From the NCBI GenBank assembly GCA_019454165.1, contig CP075367.1, forward strand, positions 1,206,179 to 1,270,178: a stretch of DNA of 64,000 nt, in the 5' to 3' direction. The stretch comes from Anaerolineales bacterium (lineage in GTDB: Bacteria > Chloroflexota > Anaerolineae > Anaerolineales > UBA11579). Below the pieces are notes generated by a model that made no database searches, was not told the origin of the DNA, and saw nothing but the letters and a program-made list of their open reading frames with translations. The position numbers were made by a program, and so were the translations under genes. Shown one piece after another: positions 1 to 8,642 of this stretch. How positions within the stretch are numbered: the stretch's first letter is position 1; every line of letters begins with the position of its first letter.

Positions 1-584
1 TCGCCGAAGGCGGCCTGCGCCTCGCGGCGGGCGCTCTCCAGCAGGCCGGGCATCTCCTCCAGGTTGCGCACCTCGCGCATGCCCTTGCCTCCGCCGCCGG
101 CGGTCGCCTTGATCAGTAGCGGAAAGCCGATCTCCTGGGCCGCCTTCAGCAGCGCCTCGTCGGTCAGGCTGCCTTCGCCCTCGGTGCCGGGAACCACCGG
201 CACGCCGGCGGCCGCCACCGTGGCCCGCGCGATGGCCTTGTCGCCCATAGCTGCGATCGCCGAGGGCTTGGGGCCAATGAAACTGATGCCGGCGTCCACG
301 CAGGCCTGCGAGAAGTCAGAACGCTCGGCCAGGAAGCCGTAGCCGGGGTGAATGCCGCCGGCGCCAGACTTCTTGGCAACGTCCAGAATATGGTCCATGC
401 GTAAATAAGACTCGCGCGAGGGGGCCGGGCCAATGTAGTAGGCCTCATCGGCCAGGCGCACATGCAGCGCCTGGCGGTCGGCCTCGGAGTACACGGCCAC
501 GGTTTGGATACCCAGCTCACGGCAGGCGCGGATGATGCGCACTGCGATTTCTCCACGGTTGGCGATCAGAACTTTATTGAACAT
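1..584 (-). CDS. accC: Biotin carboxylase subunit of an acyl-CoA carboxylase (3' end outside window)
   Basis: The N-terminal ~194 residues of an ATP-grasp biotin carboxylase, which carboxylates biotin on a carrier protein using ATP and bicarbonate. The start reads [20 protein letters not shown], the classic opening of AccC/PccA. It continues through a GYGFLAER segment and the Gly-rich ATP-binding loop GGGGKGM before the window ends. The ATG at 584 lies 7 nt after the stop of the carboxyltransferase gene on the same strand, so the two are co-transcribed and probably form one carboxylase. Whether a biotin-carrier domain is fused downstream cannot be seen. Confidence 0.95.
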   Translation of the reverse strand, partial: MFNKVLIANRGEIAVRIIRACRELGIQTVAVYSEADRQALHVRLADEAYYIGPAPSRESYLRMDHILDVAKKSGAGGIHPGYGFLAERSDFSQACVDAGISFIGPKPSAIAAMGDKAIARATVAAAGVPVVPGTEGEGSLTDEALLKAAQEIGFPLLIKATAGGGGKGMREVRNLEEMPGLLESARREAQAAFG

Positions 585-591
585 GATGGCC

Positions 592-2142
592 CTAGAGGGG
601 AATGTTCCCGTGCTTACGGGCCGGGTTGCTGTCGCGCTTGTTGGTCAGCATTTCCAGCGCGTTGATCAGGCGCGGGCGGGTGTCGCTCGGCTGGATCACA
701 TCATCAATGAAGCCGCGGCTGGCGGCCACATACGGGTTGGCAAACTCCTGGCGGTACGCGGCCACCAGCTCGGCCTTGCGCGCCACCGGGTCCTTGGCTT
801 CGGCGATCTCCTTGCGGAAGATGATGTTGACCGCGCCATCCGGCCCCATCACGGCGATCTCGGCCGTGGGCCAGGCCAGGTTGACGTCACCGCGGATGTG
901 CTTGCTGCTCATCACATCGTAGGCGCCGCCGTAGGCCTTGCGCGTCACCACCGTCAGCTTGGGCACGGTCGCCTCGCAGTAAGCGTACAGCAGTTTGGCG
1001 CCAGCGCGGATGATGCCGTTGTGCTCCTGCGCCGTGCCGGGCATGAAGCCGGGCACATCCACCAGCGTCAGCAGCGGGATGTTGAAGGCATCGCAGAAGC
1101 GCACGAAGCGGGCCGCCTTGTCCGATGCGTCAATGTCCAGCACGCCGGCCAGCACCATCGGCTGGTTGGCGATGATGCCGACCACATGCCCGCCCAGACG
1201 GGAGAAGCCCACCACAATGTTCTGGGCGAACTGGTCGTGAATTTCATAGAAGGCGCCTTCGTCCACCACCATGCGGATGACCTCTTTGATGTCATACGGC
1301 TTGGAGGGGTCGTCCGGCACCAGGCTGTCCAGCGCTTCTTCGCGGCGCAGCGGGTTGTCCTTGCTGGGCTTGAAGGGCGGGTCTTCCAGGTTGTTCTGCG
1401 GCAGGTAGGAGAGCAGCTTGCGGATGAGGAACAGCGTGTCCGCCTCCGAGTCGCCCACCACATGGCACACGCCGGAGGTGCTGGCGTGCACGCTGGCGCC
1501 GCCCAGATCCTCGAAGCTGACCTCCTCGTGGGTCACGCTCTTCACCACCTCAGGCCCGGTGACGAACATGTATGAGGAGTTGCGCACCATGAAGATAAAG
1601 TCGGTCAGGGCAGGGGAGTACACCGCGCCGCCCGCACAAGGCCCCATGATGGCGCTGATCTGCGGGATCACGCCCGATGCCATGGTGTTGCGCAGGAAGA
1701 TATCGGCATAGCCGCCCAGCGAGACCACGCCTTCTTGAATACGCGCCCCGCCCGAGTCGTTGAGGCCGATCACCGGCGCACCGTTCTTGATGGCCATCTC
1801 CATGACCTTGATGATCTTCTCGGCGTGCACTTCGCTGAGGCTGCCGCCGAAGACGGTGAAGTCTTGCGAGAACACGTACACCAGCCGGCCGTCGATGGTG
1901 CCCCAGCCGGTCACCACGCTGTCGCTCAGGATCTGCTGCTTCTCCAGACCGAAGGCGTGCGTGCGGTGCTTGACGAAGGCGTCCACTTCACGGAAGGAGC
2001 CTTTGTCGAGGAATAAGTCCAGGCGCTCACGCGCCGTCAAGCGGCCTTGCTTGTGCTGGGCTTCCACCCGCGCCGGGCCGCCGCCTTGCTGGCTTTGAAT
2101 GCGCAGCTCTTGTAGCTCTTCGATCTTTGAGGGTTTTGTCAT
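592..2142 (-). CDS. pccB: Acyl-CoA carboxylase carboxyltransferase (propionyl-CoA carboxylase beta type)
   Basis: A 516-residue carboxyltransferase of the PccB/MmdA family, which moves the carboxyl group from carboxybiotin to an acyl-CoA (propionyl- or acetyl-CoA). Visible family motifs are GGARIQEG, the CoA-binding Gly-rich segment [12 protein letters not shown], and in the C-terminal half [20 protein letters not shown] followed by [13 protein letters not shown]. Length is normal (~510-520). The start at 2142 has a strong upstream AGGAG..AAGG site. It sits between a small membrane protein gene (3 nt gap) and the biotin carboxylase gene. The exact acyl-CoA substrate cannot be read from sequence alone. 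Confidence 0.95.
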   Translation of the reverse strand: MTKPSKIEELQELRIQSQQGGGPARVEAQHKQGRLTARERLDLFLDKGSFREVDAFVKHRTHAFGLEKQQILSDSVVTGWGTIDGRLVYVFSQDFTVFGGSLSEVHAEKIIKVMEMAIKNGAPVIGLNDSGGARIQEGVVSLGGYADIFLRNTMASGVIPQISAIMGPCAGGAVYSPALTDFIFMVRNSSYMFVTGPEVVKSVTHEEVSFEDLGGASVHASTSGVCHVVGDSEADTLFLIRKLLSYLPQNNLEDPPFKPSKDNPLRREEALDSLVPDDPSKPYDIKEVIRMVVDEGAFYEIHDQFAQNIVVGFSRLGGHVVGIIANQPMVLAGVLDIDASDKAARFVRFCDAFNIPLLTLVDVPGFMPGTAQEHNGIIRAGAKLLYAYCEATVPKLTVVTRKAYGGAYDVMSSKHIRGDVNLAWPTAEIAVMGPDGAVNIIFRKEIAEAKDPVARKAELVAAYRQEFANPYVAASRGFIDDVIQPSDTRPRLINALEMLTNKRDSNPARKHGNIPL

Positions 2143-2145
2143 CCT

Positions 2146-2580
2146 TCACTCCTGATGGCGTTTTGCTTCGTAGTAGGCCTTTGCGTCTGGCGCGGCCAAG
2201 ATGGCGAAAAGGGATCCCAGCAACAGCGATCCCAGCACGGCTTCAAAGATCCAACTGCTGTTGTGCGGCCCGCGGGCTTGCACCAGCAGGCGGTCCGCCC
2301 AAAAGAAGAGGGCGTACACCCCCGCGCCGATGCGGGCTGCCCGCGGCGCCCAGGGTCTGCGCCAGCCCAGGCCGTACAGCAGCCCGGCGCCGGCGGCCGC
2401 CCACACCAGCCCGCTGGCCAATTGGTAGGCGGGCGGCGCTTGCAGCGGCAGGCTCTTGAGCACCGCCCAACTGCTGAGGGCGGCCCAACCCCGCGTGGCT
2501 TGCAGGGCTGTGAACATTAACACTAACCCCAATAGCACGGTTACGCCCCACGGGCGATTCTCTTGGTTTTGCTGGCTCAT
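2146..2580 (-). CDS. Four-TM membrane protein, unknown function
   Basis: About 144 residues with four hydrophobic stretches: one just after a polar N-terminus (WGVTVLLGLVLMFTALQA), then around YQLASGLVWAAAGAGLLYGL, ARIGAGVYALFFWADRLLV, and FEAVLGSLLLGSLFAILA. The C-terminus is short, charged and His/Lys-rich. No family is recognised. The ATG at 2580 follows the deacetylase stop by 4 nt. An alternative ATG at 2595 overlaps that stop, and neither has a clear ribosome-binding site. The position in an operon with a deacetylase and carboxylase genes gives no firm hint of role. Confidence 0.75.
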   Translation of the reverse strand: MSQQNQENRPWGVTVLLGLVLMFTALQATRGWAALSSWAVLKSLPLQAPPAYQLASGLVWAAAGAGLLYGLGWRRPWAPRAARIGAGVYALFFWADRLLVQARGPHNSSWIFEAVLGSLLLGSLFAILAAPDAKAYYEAKRHQE

Positions 2581-2584
2581 TTCT

Positions 2585-3214
2585 TTATTGTTCATCCGGA
2601 TGCAGGCTGTGGAACACATAGCCGCTGCCCGCCAGGGTGGGCAGCAGTTGCTCCACCGCAGCCACGGTCTGGCTGCGGTCACCGCCACCATCGTGCAACA
2701 GCACGATGGCGCCCGGCTTCACCTCGGCCAGCACCTGGGTCACGATCGCTTCGGTGCCCGGCTCGCTCCAATCCTCGGGGTCTACGTCCCACATCACCAT
2801 CGCATAGCCTAGGGCATTGACCCGCGGCTCGGTGTGCTCGTCGTGGCTGCCGTAGGGTGGGCGCATCAGTAGCATGCGCCCACCGGGCAGCAGCGCCCCG
2901 GCGGCCTGTACTACAGCGGAGGCGGTCTGGTTCATTTCAAAAAGAAAGTCCGCCTCGGGCATGCCAGCCAGGTGCGGATGGCTGAAGCTATGGTTGCCCA
3001 CCGCATGCCCTGCCTGCAGGGTAGCTTGCAGCGTTCGCGGCAATGACTGCACGCGGCCGCCGACCACGAAGAACGTGGCCCGGGCGGCATGCCGCGCCAA
3101 AGCGGCCAACACGCCCGGCGTGTCGGCCGCCGGGCCATCATCGAACGTGAAGTACAGGATCGGCTGCCCGGCCTGGGTATGCGTGGGCCGCCCGGCGATG
3201 CTGGGTGCTGCCAC
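2585..3214 (-). CDS. Polysaccharide deacetylase (NodB homology domain)
   Basis: A 209-residue protein almost entirely occupied by a NodB/CE4 deacetylase domain, which removes N-acetyl groups from polysaccharides with a metal ion. The five CE4 motifs are present: TFDDGP (catalytic and metal Asp), HSFSHPHL (the H-x3-H metal ligands), RPPYG, a WDVDPEDW segment and LLHDGGGDR (catalytic His). No signal peptide is seen, so either the enzyme acts in the cytoplasm or secretion is not by a classical signal. The GTG start at 3214 lies 2 nt after the stop of the DinB-fold gene, indicating one transcript. Confidence 0.9.
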   Translation of the reverse strand: MAAPSIAGRPTHTQAGQPILYFTFDDGPAADTPGVLAALARHAARATFFVVGGRVQSLPRTLQATLQAGHAVGNHSFSHPHLAGMPEADFLFEMNQTASAVVQAAGALLPGGRMLLMRPPYGSHDEHTEPRVNALGYAMVMWDVDPEDWSEPGTEAIVTQVLAEVKPGAIVLLHDGGGDRSQTVAAVEQLLPTLAGSGYVFHSLHPDEQ

Positions 3215-3216
3215 GG

Positions 3217-3711
3217 CTATTTGCCCTTCTTTTTCAGGCTGGTTACATAGCGCTCCAGGTCCGGCTGGTGCTCGGCGTAGTGCTCAAAAGTGTCGGTCAC
3301 CAGGATCCAGTAGGGCGGGCGCTTGCTCTTGCCGTGCTTGTCATTGAGCTGCTTATCGCTGATGCCGGCGCACAGGGCTTTCAGCCGCGCCAGGTTGGCC
3401 TCGAACACGGCCAGCACCTCAGCCAGCGACATGGCTTCGCTCTGCGCCAGCACCTGGCCGTTGATCTCGTCCAGATTGTGGATCGTGCCGGTCTCTTCGC
3501 CCGCCAACTGCAGCGGAGCGCGCAGCATGGCCAGGTTCTCCCACCAGATGAGATGGGCGATCTGGTCCTTAACCGACCAATCGGCTTGTGGGCCAGGGCG
3601 GCGCGTCATTTGCTTCTCGCTCAGCCCGGCATACACGGCGCTGTAGGCAGCCCGGCCCTTCTTGATGCGCTGCCAGAGCTGTTTGGGGGTCATGCGGTTG
3701 GGGGTGTCCAT
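3217..3711 (-). CDS. DinB/ClbS-DfsB-family four-helix-bundle protein
   Basis: A 164-residue helical protein. The region WSVKDQIAHLIWWE with a conserved His, and the late TFEHYAEHQPDLERY, match the DinB-like/ClbS-DfsB superfamily, whose members often bind a metal through three His and include thiol transferases and the colibactin-resistance hydrolase ClbS. The exact reaction here is unknown. It is the first gene of the minus-strand run that continues into the deacetylase and carboxylase genes. The Lys-rich C-terminus (SLKKKGK) is unremarkable. Confidence 0.8.
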   Translation of the reverse strand: MDTPNRMTPKQLWQRIKKGRAAYSAVYAGLSEKQMTRRPGPQADWSVKDQIAHLIWWENLAMLRAPLQLAGEETGTIHNLDEINGQVLAQSEAMSLAEVLAVFEANLARLKALCAGISDKQLNDKHGKSKRPPYWILVTDTFEHYAEHQPDLERYVTSLKKKGK

Positions 3712-3862
3712 AGTTCACCTGTGGGTTTGGGGGCGTGGCATAACATTTTAACGGACTTGTAGTTATTACATAAACTTAACGAATGCCCTCAGGGGCTGTG
3801 TTAGACTAATTTTTAGAATAGCCTGTGTTCAGGCAAGCAAGATAAGGTAAGGAGAAATAAAA

Positions 3863-4282
3863 ATGGGTATTTTCGACAAGATTCTTAAGGGTTTGGGCAT
3901 CAAGAAGGATGACGATGCCAAAGACGCTGGCGCTACTGCCGCCCCCAAGGCCGGCGTAAGCGCTGCCCCGCGCGCCAAGCTCTCCACTGGGCTGGGCGCC
4001 AGCAAGCCTGCCGCCATGGACGCGGTCGACGTGGCCGCCAAGATGGACGCGTTGGCCAAGGCCAACCCGCAGGAGCTCAACTGGAAGGTCTCCATTGTGG
4101 ACCTGCTCAAGCTGCTCGACATCGACAGCAGCTACGAGAACCGCAAGGAGCTGGCCATTGAGCTGGGCGTTCCGACCGAGTACCTTGAGGACTCGGCCCA
4201 GATGAACACCTGGCTGCACAAGACCGTTCTCAAGAAGATCGCTGAGAACGGCGGCACCGTGCCCGCCAGCCTGCTGGACTAA
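3863..4282 (+). CDS. DUF3597 family protein
   Basis: A 139-residue soluble protein. It opens with an amphipathic MGIFDKILKGLG helix, then an Ala/Lys-rich linker (residues ~20-50), then a conserved C-terminal domain with LNWKVSIVDLLKLLDIDSS and RKELAIELGV, which is the DUF3597 signature. The function is not known; the C-terminal fold may resemble small DNA/RNA-interacting helical domains. An aaggaga site ends about 8 nt before the ATG. The gene stands alone and is closed by a strong terminator. Confidence 0.88.
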   Translation: MGIFDKILKGLGIKKDDDAKDAGATAAPKAGVSAAPRAKLSTGLGASKPAAMDAVDVAAKMDALAKANPQELNWKVSIVDLLKLLDIDSSYENRKELAIELGVPTEYLEDSAQMNTWLHKTVLKKIAENGGTVPASLLD

Positions 4283-4290
4283 GCAGCAAG

Positions 4291-4332
4291 CCAACAAAAA
4301 AGCCCCGCCATCCGGCGGGGCTTTTTTGTTGG
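4291..4332. terminator. Bidirectional intrinsic terminator
   Basis: A perfect 19-bp inverted repeat, 4291-4309 with 4314-4332, around a 4-nt loop. The GC core gccccgcc is flanked by an A-run on the left and a T-run on the right, so it can end transcription of the DUF3597 gene and of anything entering from the opposite strand. Confidence 0.95.
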
Positions 4333-4623
4333 TGTGCGTGAACAGGGAGCAGGGATGAGTGATCAGGCATCTGTCATCCTGAGCGGGTAGATACGGCTAC
4401 ATCAGAGCGCAGAGGCCAGATAAGCGAAGGAACCATCTGGGACTCATCTTCCGAATTGGGCGCATTTTGAAGCCGACCTTTGGGGTGGATCCTTGTTGGT
4501 TCAGAATGACAGCTGGGCTGCATTCCTTATGTTTATGCTTGGGGATTGCTTCGGTCGGCCGCATGCCATGCCGCCTCGCTCGCAATGACATCGAAGGGTC
4601 AGTTTCTGCTCCCTGCTCCCCGA
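4333..4623. repeat. Intergenic spacer with dispersed 'gtcatcctgag' repeat
   Basis: No gene is seen in about 290 nt between the terminator and the dehydrogenase. The stretch at 4374-4470 begins gtcatcctgagcgggta and continues with agcgaagg, matching the spacer before rsmA at 11931-12045. A second part, around 4560-4610, has the reverse-orientation 'ctcgcaatgaca' end typical of the same family. This is a non-coding repeat family rather than a decayed gene. Confidence 0.7.
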
Positions 4624-5652
4624 TCACTCGATCTCCAAAACGATCTTGCCCATCTGCCCGCCAGCCTCTATGCGCTCGTGCGCCGCGGCTGCCTCGGCCA
4701 GCGGATAGCTGCGGTCCACCACCGGCTTCAGCTCGCCGGCGAACACCCGCGCCATCACATCCGCAAAATCCTTGAAGGTGCCCATCGTTGAGCCCAGAAT
4801 GCTCAGGTGCTTGCTGAAGATATAGCGGTTGTCGATCTCGAACGTGGGTGCGCCAGTGTTGCCCACCGTCAGCAGGCGGCCGCCTTTGCGCAGCGTGCGC
4901 AGGCTCTGCATAAAAGTAGTGCCCACATTGTCCACCACCGCATCCACGCCGCGCTTCTCGGTCAGCAGGTAGGCCGCCTTGCTCCAGTCCTCCTGGCTGC
5001 GGTCGATCACCTCATCCGCGCCAAGCTGGCGCGCCAGCGCCAGCTTGCTCGCATCCGACCCCACCACGATCACGCGCAGCCCCAGATACTTGCCGATCTG
5101 GATGCTGGCCGTGTTCACGCCGCCCGACGCGCCGACGATCAGCAGCGTCTCGCCGGCGCGCAGTGCACCGCGCCGCACCAGCGAGTGCCAGGCGGTGACG
5201 TATACCAGCGCCGCCGCGGCTGCATCCGCCGCCGGGAAGCTGCCCGGGATCTCCAGCAGGTTGCTGGCCGGCACGCATACATATTCGGCATAGGTGCCTG
5301 GCAGGCTTTCGCCCAACAGCTCCCAGTGGCGGCACAAATTCTCCTGCCCACTCTGGGTGAAGGTATCCTCTTCCATACAAATGCTGGCGTTGATCACCAC
5401 CCGTTGCCCGGGCTGCCAGCGTGTCACGCCTTCGCCCAGCGCGTCCACCACTCCGGCCCCATCCGCCCCAAGAATGTGGGGCAGGGCCAGCTTGATGCCC
5501 GGCCAGCCAGCCCGCACGAACAGGTCGGCATGGTTCAGCGCCGCGGTCTGCAGCTTCACCCGCACCCAGCCGGGTGCGGGTTGCGGGGTGGGCCGCTCGC
5601 CGTATTGCAGCACCTCCGGCCCGCCATGTTGTTCAAAATAGACAGCTTTCAT
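4624..5652 (-). CDS. Zinc-independent MDR oxidoreductase (quinone oxidoreductase-like)
   Basis: A 342-residue medium-chain dehydrogenase/reductase. An N-terminal GroES-like domain (MKAVYFEQHGGPEVLQY..., with LGADGAGVV) is followed by a Rossmann domain carrying LLIVGASGGVNTASIQIGK and VVGSD, the NAD(P)H site. Structural zinc Cys residues typical of true alcohol dehydrogenases are not evident as a set, which favours the quinone/enone reductase branch. The start is placed at the ATG at 5652, because MKAVYFEQ is the family's normal first strand. An upstream extension to 5706 has no support. The gene stands alone and the physiological substrate is unknown. Confidence 0.85.
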   Translation of the reverse strand: MKAVYFEQHGGPEVLQYGERPTPQPAPGWVRVKLQTAALNHADLFVRAGWPGIKLALPHILGADGAGVVDALGEGVTRWQPGQRVVINASICMEEDTFTQSGQENLCRHWELLGESLPGTYAEYVCVPASNLLEIPGSFPAADAAAAALVYVTAWHSLVRRGALRAGETLLIVGASGGVNTASIQIGKYLGLRVIVVGSDASKLALARQLGADEVIDRSQEDWSKAAYLLTEKRGVDAVVDNVGTTFMQSLRTLRKGGRLLTVGNTGAPTFEIDNRYIFSKHLSILGSTMGTFKDFADVMARVFAGELKPVVDRSYPLAEAAAAHERIEAGGQMGKIVLEIE

Positions 5653-5682
5653 GTGGTGATTATATGATGGGCCAGAAAATTC

Positions 5683-5743
5683 ACCACAAAGCCACAAAGA
5701 GCACAAAGAAATTCTTGCTTTGTGTCCTTTGTGGCTTTGTGGT
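5683..5743. repeat. Long imperfect hairpin of 'cacaaag' repeats
   Basis: Arms of 26 nt (5683-5708 and 5718-5743) pair with two mismatches around a 9-nt loop. They are built of accacaaagccacaaag-type units. The hairpin sits between the divergent dehydrogenase and the respiratory cluster and has no coding potential. It resembles dispersed palindromic elements found in many genomes. Confidence 0.8.
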
Positions 5744-5754
5744 TTAGCCTTTTA

Positions 5755-5771
5755 AGTGATTAAATATCACT
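5755..5771. promoter_or_regulatory. 17-bp palindrome upstream of respiratory cluster (possible CRP/FNR-family site)
   Basis: The sequence agtgat-taaat-atcact is a perfect dyad ending 21 nt before the ATG of the first gene of the cytochrome bc cluster. GTGA/TCAC half-sites are typical of CRP/FNR-family regulators, but the central spacing is one base longer than the canonical E. coli sites, so the identity of the regulator is a guess. Confidence 0.4.
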
Positions 5772-5792
5772 ATATAAAAAAGGAGCACCGTG

Positions 5793-6176
5793 ATGGATTT
5801 TGTCGTTCGCTTGCATGAAGGATTGGGTTCAACCTCGCTGTACTATTTCCTCATCCTGTCTGTGTGGGGTTATGTCCGCTTTTTTCGCAAGCAGGGCATC
5901 GATTCATCCTTTTGGGGCATGCTGGTGATCGCCGAGATCCTCGTCATCCTCCAATGCATACTAGGCGCCTACCTGTGGCTTGAGGGCTCGCGCCCTATGC
6001 GCAGCATCCATGTGCTCTACGGCATCATCCTCCCGCTCATGATCCCGGCCGCCTACCTCTACACCAAAGGCCGCTCGTCCCGCGCCGAGATCCTGATCTA
6101 TGCCACCGCCACCATCATCACGGTCGGGCTCATTGTGCGGGCCATATATACCGCTCAGGTAGCCCTCCCAGGCTAG
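5793..6176 (+). CDS. Small four-TM protein at head of cytochrome bc cluster
   Basis: About 127 residues with four predicted membrane helices (around SLYYFLILSVWGYVRFF, MLVIAEILVILQCILGAYLW, IHVLYGIILPLMIPAAYLY, and ILIYATATIITVGLIVRAIY). A His in the third helix (RSIHVLYG) could be a cofactor ligand, but no heme-binding pair is certain. The ATG at 5793 is chosen over a GTG at 5790 because the AAAGGAG site is 7 nt upstream of it. It precedes the Rieske and cytochrome b genes on the same strand, so an accessory or assembly role in that complex is inferred. Confidence 0.75.
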   Translation: MDFVVRLHEGLGSTSLYYFLILSVWGYVRFFRKQGIDSSFWGMLVIAEILVILQCILGAYLWLEGSRPMRSIHVLYGIILPLMIPAAYLYTKGRSSRAEILIYATATIITVGLIVRAIYTAQVALPG

Positions 6177-6254
6177 GCGTGCTACTATGCTTGCCCTGGG
6201 TTCAATAGTAGTGATAAAATACGCAAATACGGAATCATCTGTTAGGAGAGCCGA

Positions 6255-6839
6255 ATGACGCAAGCTGCCGTTCCCACCGGCCAAACTGAAAACGTTCCAC
6301 CGGAAGAGCAAGCCAACCCGCCGTTGAACCGCCGGGAGTTCCTGAACATTGCCTGGCTGGCCTCTTTGGGCTTCCTGACGGTTGCCCTGGGTGGCGGTGC
6401 GGTGATCTTTGGTATCCCGCGCTTCCGTGAGGGCGAGTTTGGCGGTATGTTCACCGTTGGCCGCGTGGCGGATCTTCCGCCGCTGGACGCTGCTCCTGCC
6501 AACTATCCCAAAGTCAAGCTGTGGATCTCCAACAGCGCCGAGGGTCTGGTTGCGCTGTACAAGGTGTGTGTCCACTTGGGCTGTATCTACGGCTGGAGTG
6601 ACCAGGAGACCAAGTTCATCTGTCCCTGCCACGGCTCCCAGTACGCCTACAACGGTGACTACATCCTCGGCCCGGCTCCCCGCAGCCTGGACCGCTTTGT
6701 CATCACCATCGAAGACGAGAATGGCAACATCCTCGCCCAGACTCCGGAAGACGGCGGCCCGGTCGCCATCCCGGATAACCCGAATGCGATCGTGCGCGTA
6801 AACACTGGCGCCAAGATCCTTGGCGAAGTTCACGGCTAA
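6255..6839 (+). CDS. qcrA: Rieske iron-sulfur protein of cytochrome bc complex
   Basis: A 194-residue Rieske [2Fe-2S] subunit, which passes electrons from quinol at the cytochrome b site to cytochrome c. A twin-arginine-type N-terminus (NRREFLNIAWLA, Arg 26-27) leads into one membrane helix (~33-53) that anchors the domain outside. The cluster motifs are CVHLGC (Cys105, His107) and CPCHGS (Cys123, His126), with Cys110 and Cys125 placed for the usual disulfide. An AGGAG site precedes the ATG. The gene is followed by cytochrome b after 11 nt. Confidence 0.96.
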   Translation: MTQAAVPTGQTENVPPEEQANPPLNRREFLNIAWLASLGFLTVALGGGAVIFGIPRFREGEFGGMFTVGRVADLPPLDAAPANYPKVKLWISNSAEGLVALYKVCVHLGCIYGWSDQETKFICPCHGSQYAYNGDYILGPAPRSLDRFVITIEDENGNILAQTPEDGGPVAIPDNPNAIVRVNTGAKILGEVHG

Positions 6840-6850
6840 GAGCGAGAGAT

Positions 6851-8617
6851 ATGACCTTCATCAACAACATTCTCAAGCGTCTCAACTACACGCAGCTCCC
6901 GCCCCGCGGCGAGTGGAAAGCGTTCATCTTCAAGCTGATCGATGAGCGCGTGCGCATCATCACCGCCGGTCTCAACCTGCGTGAGTTGCGCGCCATCATG
7001 CGTGGTGACCCACCCACGGAGAAGCCCAACCCGCGCTACAAAGTGATCACCACCAGCTTCGTAGCTCACCTGCGCCCGCGTTATTACCCGCAGGCCGCCA
7101 CCTGGTTCACGCACACCTTCCGCCTCGGTTTCTTCGTCACCTTCTTCTTCGTGGTCGAAGTCATCACCGGCATCGTGCTGATGGCCTACTACGTGCCGTA
7201 CCCTGATCAGGCCTACGGCTCCGTGCTGGCCATCGAGAGCAACGTGTTCTTCGGCGAACTGATGCGTGATATTCACCGTCTGGGCGCTGAAGCCATGGTG
7301 GCCTTCAGCTGGCTGCACTTGCTGCGCACCTACTTCACCGGCTCCTACAAGGGGCCGCGTTCCTTCACCTGGCTTACCGGTGTCATCCTGCTGGCCATCA
7401 CGGCCTGGCTGAGCTTCACCGGGTACCTGCTGCCTTGGGACCAGTTGTCCTACTGGGCGGTGACCGTGGGTACCTCCATCACGGAGTCCGGCCCCATTGT
7501 TGGTCCTACCCTCAACCTCGTGATGCGCGGCGCGCCAGACATCGGCGCGGGTGGTCTGCTGCGTTTCTATCTGCAGCACGTCATTCTCTTCCCCTTGCTG
7601 GCGATCCTGTTCATCAGCATCCACTACTACAAGGTCTCGCGTGAGCACAGCATCTCGCTGCCCGCCGTAGTGGAGGAGCTGGAGCTGCCGCCTGACAAGA
7701 AGAAGGAATACAACCGCCGCATTGACCTCATCCCTGATCTGCTCAGCCATGAGATCTTCCTGATCGCCCTGGGCACCTTCGTGATGCTGGTCATCCTGTA
7801 TTTCCGCCTGTTCCACTCTCCGCTGGAGACGCACGCCAACCCGCAGAACACGCCCTTGGATACCAAGGCGCCGTGGTACTTCTGGTGGCTGCAAGGCATC
7901 CTCAAGATCGACCCGGCCAACATTCTGGAGAACTTGCTCAACCCCATTCTCCAGCCGCTGTTGGGCCTCTTCGGCATCGAGTTCACTCTGGAGCTCAGCA
8001 AGCTGCTCGACTCCAAGTTCATCATGGGTCTGATCGTGCCGCCAGTGCTGGTGGTCATTCTGGCCTTCCTGCCCTACATCGATAAGAACCCCTCGCGCCT
8101 CTCCAGCAAGCGCCCCTTCGCCATCGCCTGGGGCATCAGTTGGATCTTCATCATGCTGGCGCTCAGTTACATGGGTCTACCCGAGTACGGCATCGAAACG
8201 CCTGCCGCCACCCGCGTGATCCAGGACCTTGCGCCTGAAGAAGGCGAAGGCCCATTGCGTGAGATACCCTACGCCGAGCTGGAGCACGCCCATGGCGTCT
8301 ACACCGTCGGCGAGGATTACGGGCGTGATCTGTGCCCCGGCCTGGCCTACCAGCCTGACCACGACAAGCCAGACGAAGTCGTGATCGGCTGCCCGCACCT
8401 GACCGCCGTGTTCAACCAGTTCAGCGAGCGCCTGCGCGTCGCTGAAGAGGATGGCCGCCTGCCTGACCTCGTGGCCCGCATCGTCGTCGAGCAGTTCCAG
8501 CCCGGCATGGTGCGTGTCACCCCGCAGGTCGAGTGGTCTGACCCTGAGACCGGCGAGGCCAAGGCCTACGAACATACATACTTCTTGCATGAGAACCGCG
8601 TTCTGGGTTCCCATTAG
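6851..8617 (+). CDS. qcrB: Cytochrome b (b6 plus subunit IV fused) with C-terminal soluble extension
   Basis: A 588-residue diheme cytochrome b, the quinol-oxidising core of the bc complex. The heme ligands are visible as two His pairs: HRLGAEAMVAFSWLH (14 apart) and QHVILFPLLAILFISIH (15 apart). The quinol-site PEWY motif appears as APWY in KAPWYFWW. The b6 and subunit-IV parts are fused in one chain. Residues ~447-588 form a hydrophilic extension that a normal cytochrome b lacks; it has no heme motif. The next gene (cytochrome c) starts 25 nt downstream. Confidence 0.95.
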   Translation: MTFINNILKRLNYTQLPPRGEWKAFIFKLIDERVRIITAGLNLRELRAIMRGDPPTEKPNPRYKVITTSFVAHLRPRYYPQAATWFTHTFRLGFFVTFFFVVEVITGIVLMAYYVPYPDQAYGSVLAIESNVFFGELMRDIHRLGAEAMVAFSWLHLLRTYFTGSYKGPRSFTWLTGVILLAITAWLSFTGYLLPWDQLSYWAVTVGTSITESGPIVGPTLNLVMRGAPDIGAGGLLRFYLQHVILFPLLAILFISIHYYKVSREHSISLPAVVEELELPPDKKKEYNRRIDLIPDLLSHEIFLIALGTFVMLVILYFRLFHSPLETHANPQNTPLDTKAPWYFWWLQGILKIDPANILENLLNPILQPLLGLFGIEFTLELSKLLDSKFIMGLIVPPVLVVILAFLPYIDKNPSRLSSKRPFAIAWGISWIFIMLALSYMGLPEYGIETPAATRVIQDLAPEEGEGPLREIPYAELEHAHGVYTVGEDYGRDLCPGLAYQPDHDKPDEVVIGCPHLTAVFNQFSERLRVAEEDGRLPDLVARIVVEQFQPGMVRVTPQVEWSDPETGEAKAYEHTYFLHENRVLGSH

Positions 8618-8642
8618 TAGGGTACGAGGAGAGTAAGCACAC

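Noticed and set aside
532..1575. Long open frame opposite pccB
   Set aside because: It is antisense to a well-conserved carboxyltransferase; GC-rich DNA leaves long stop-free frames. No motif or ribosome-binding site.
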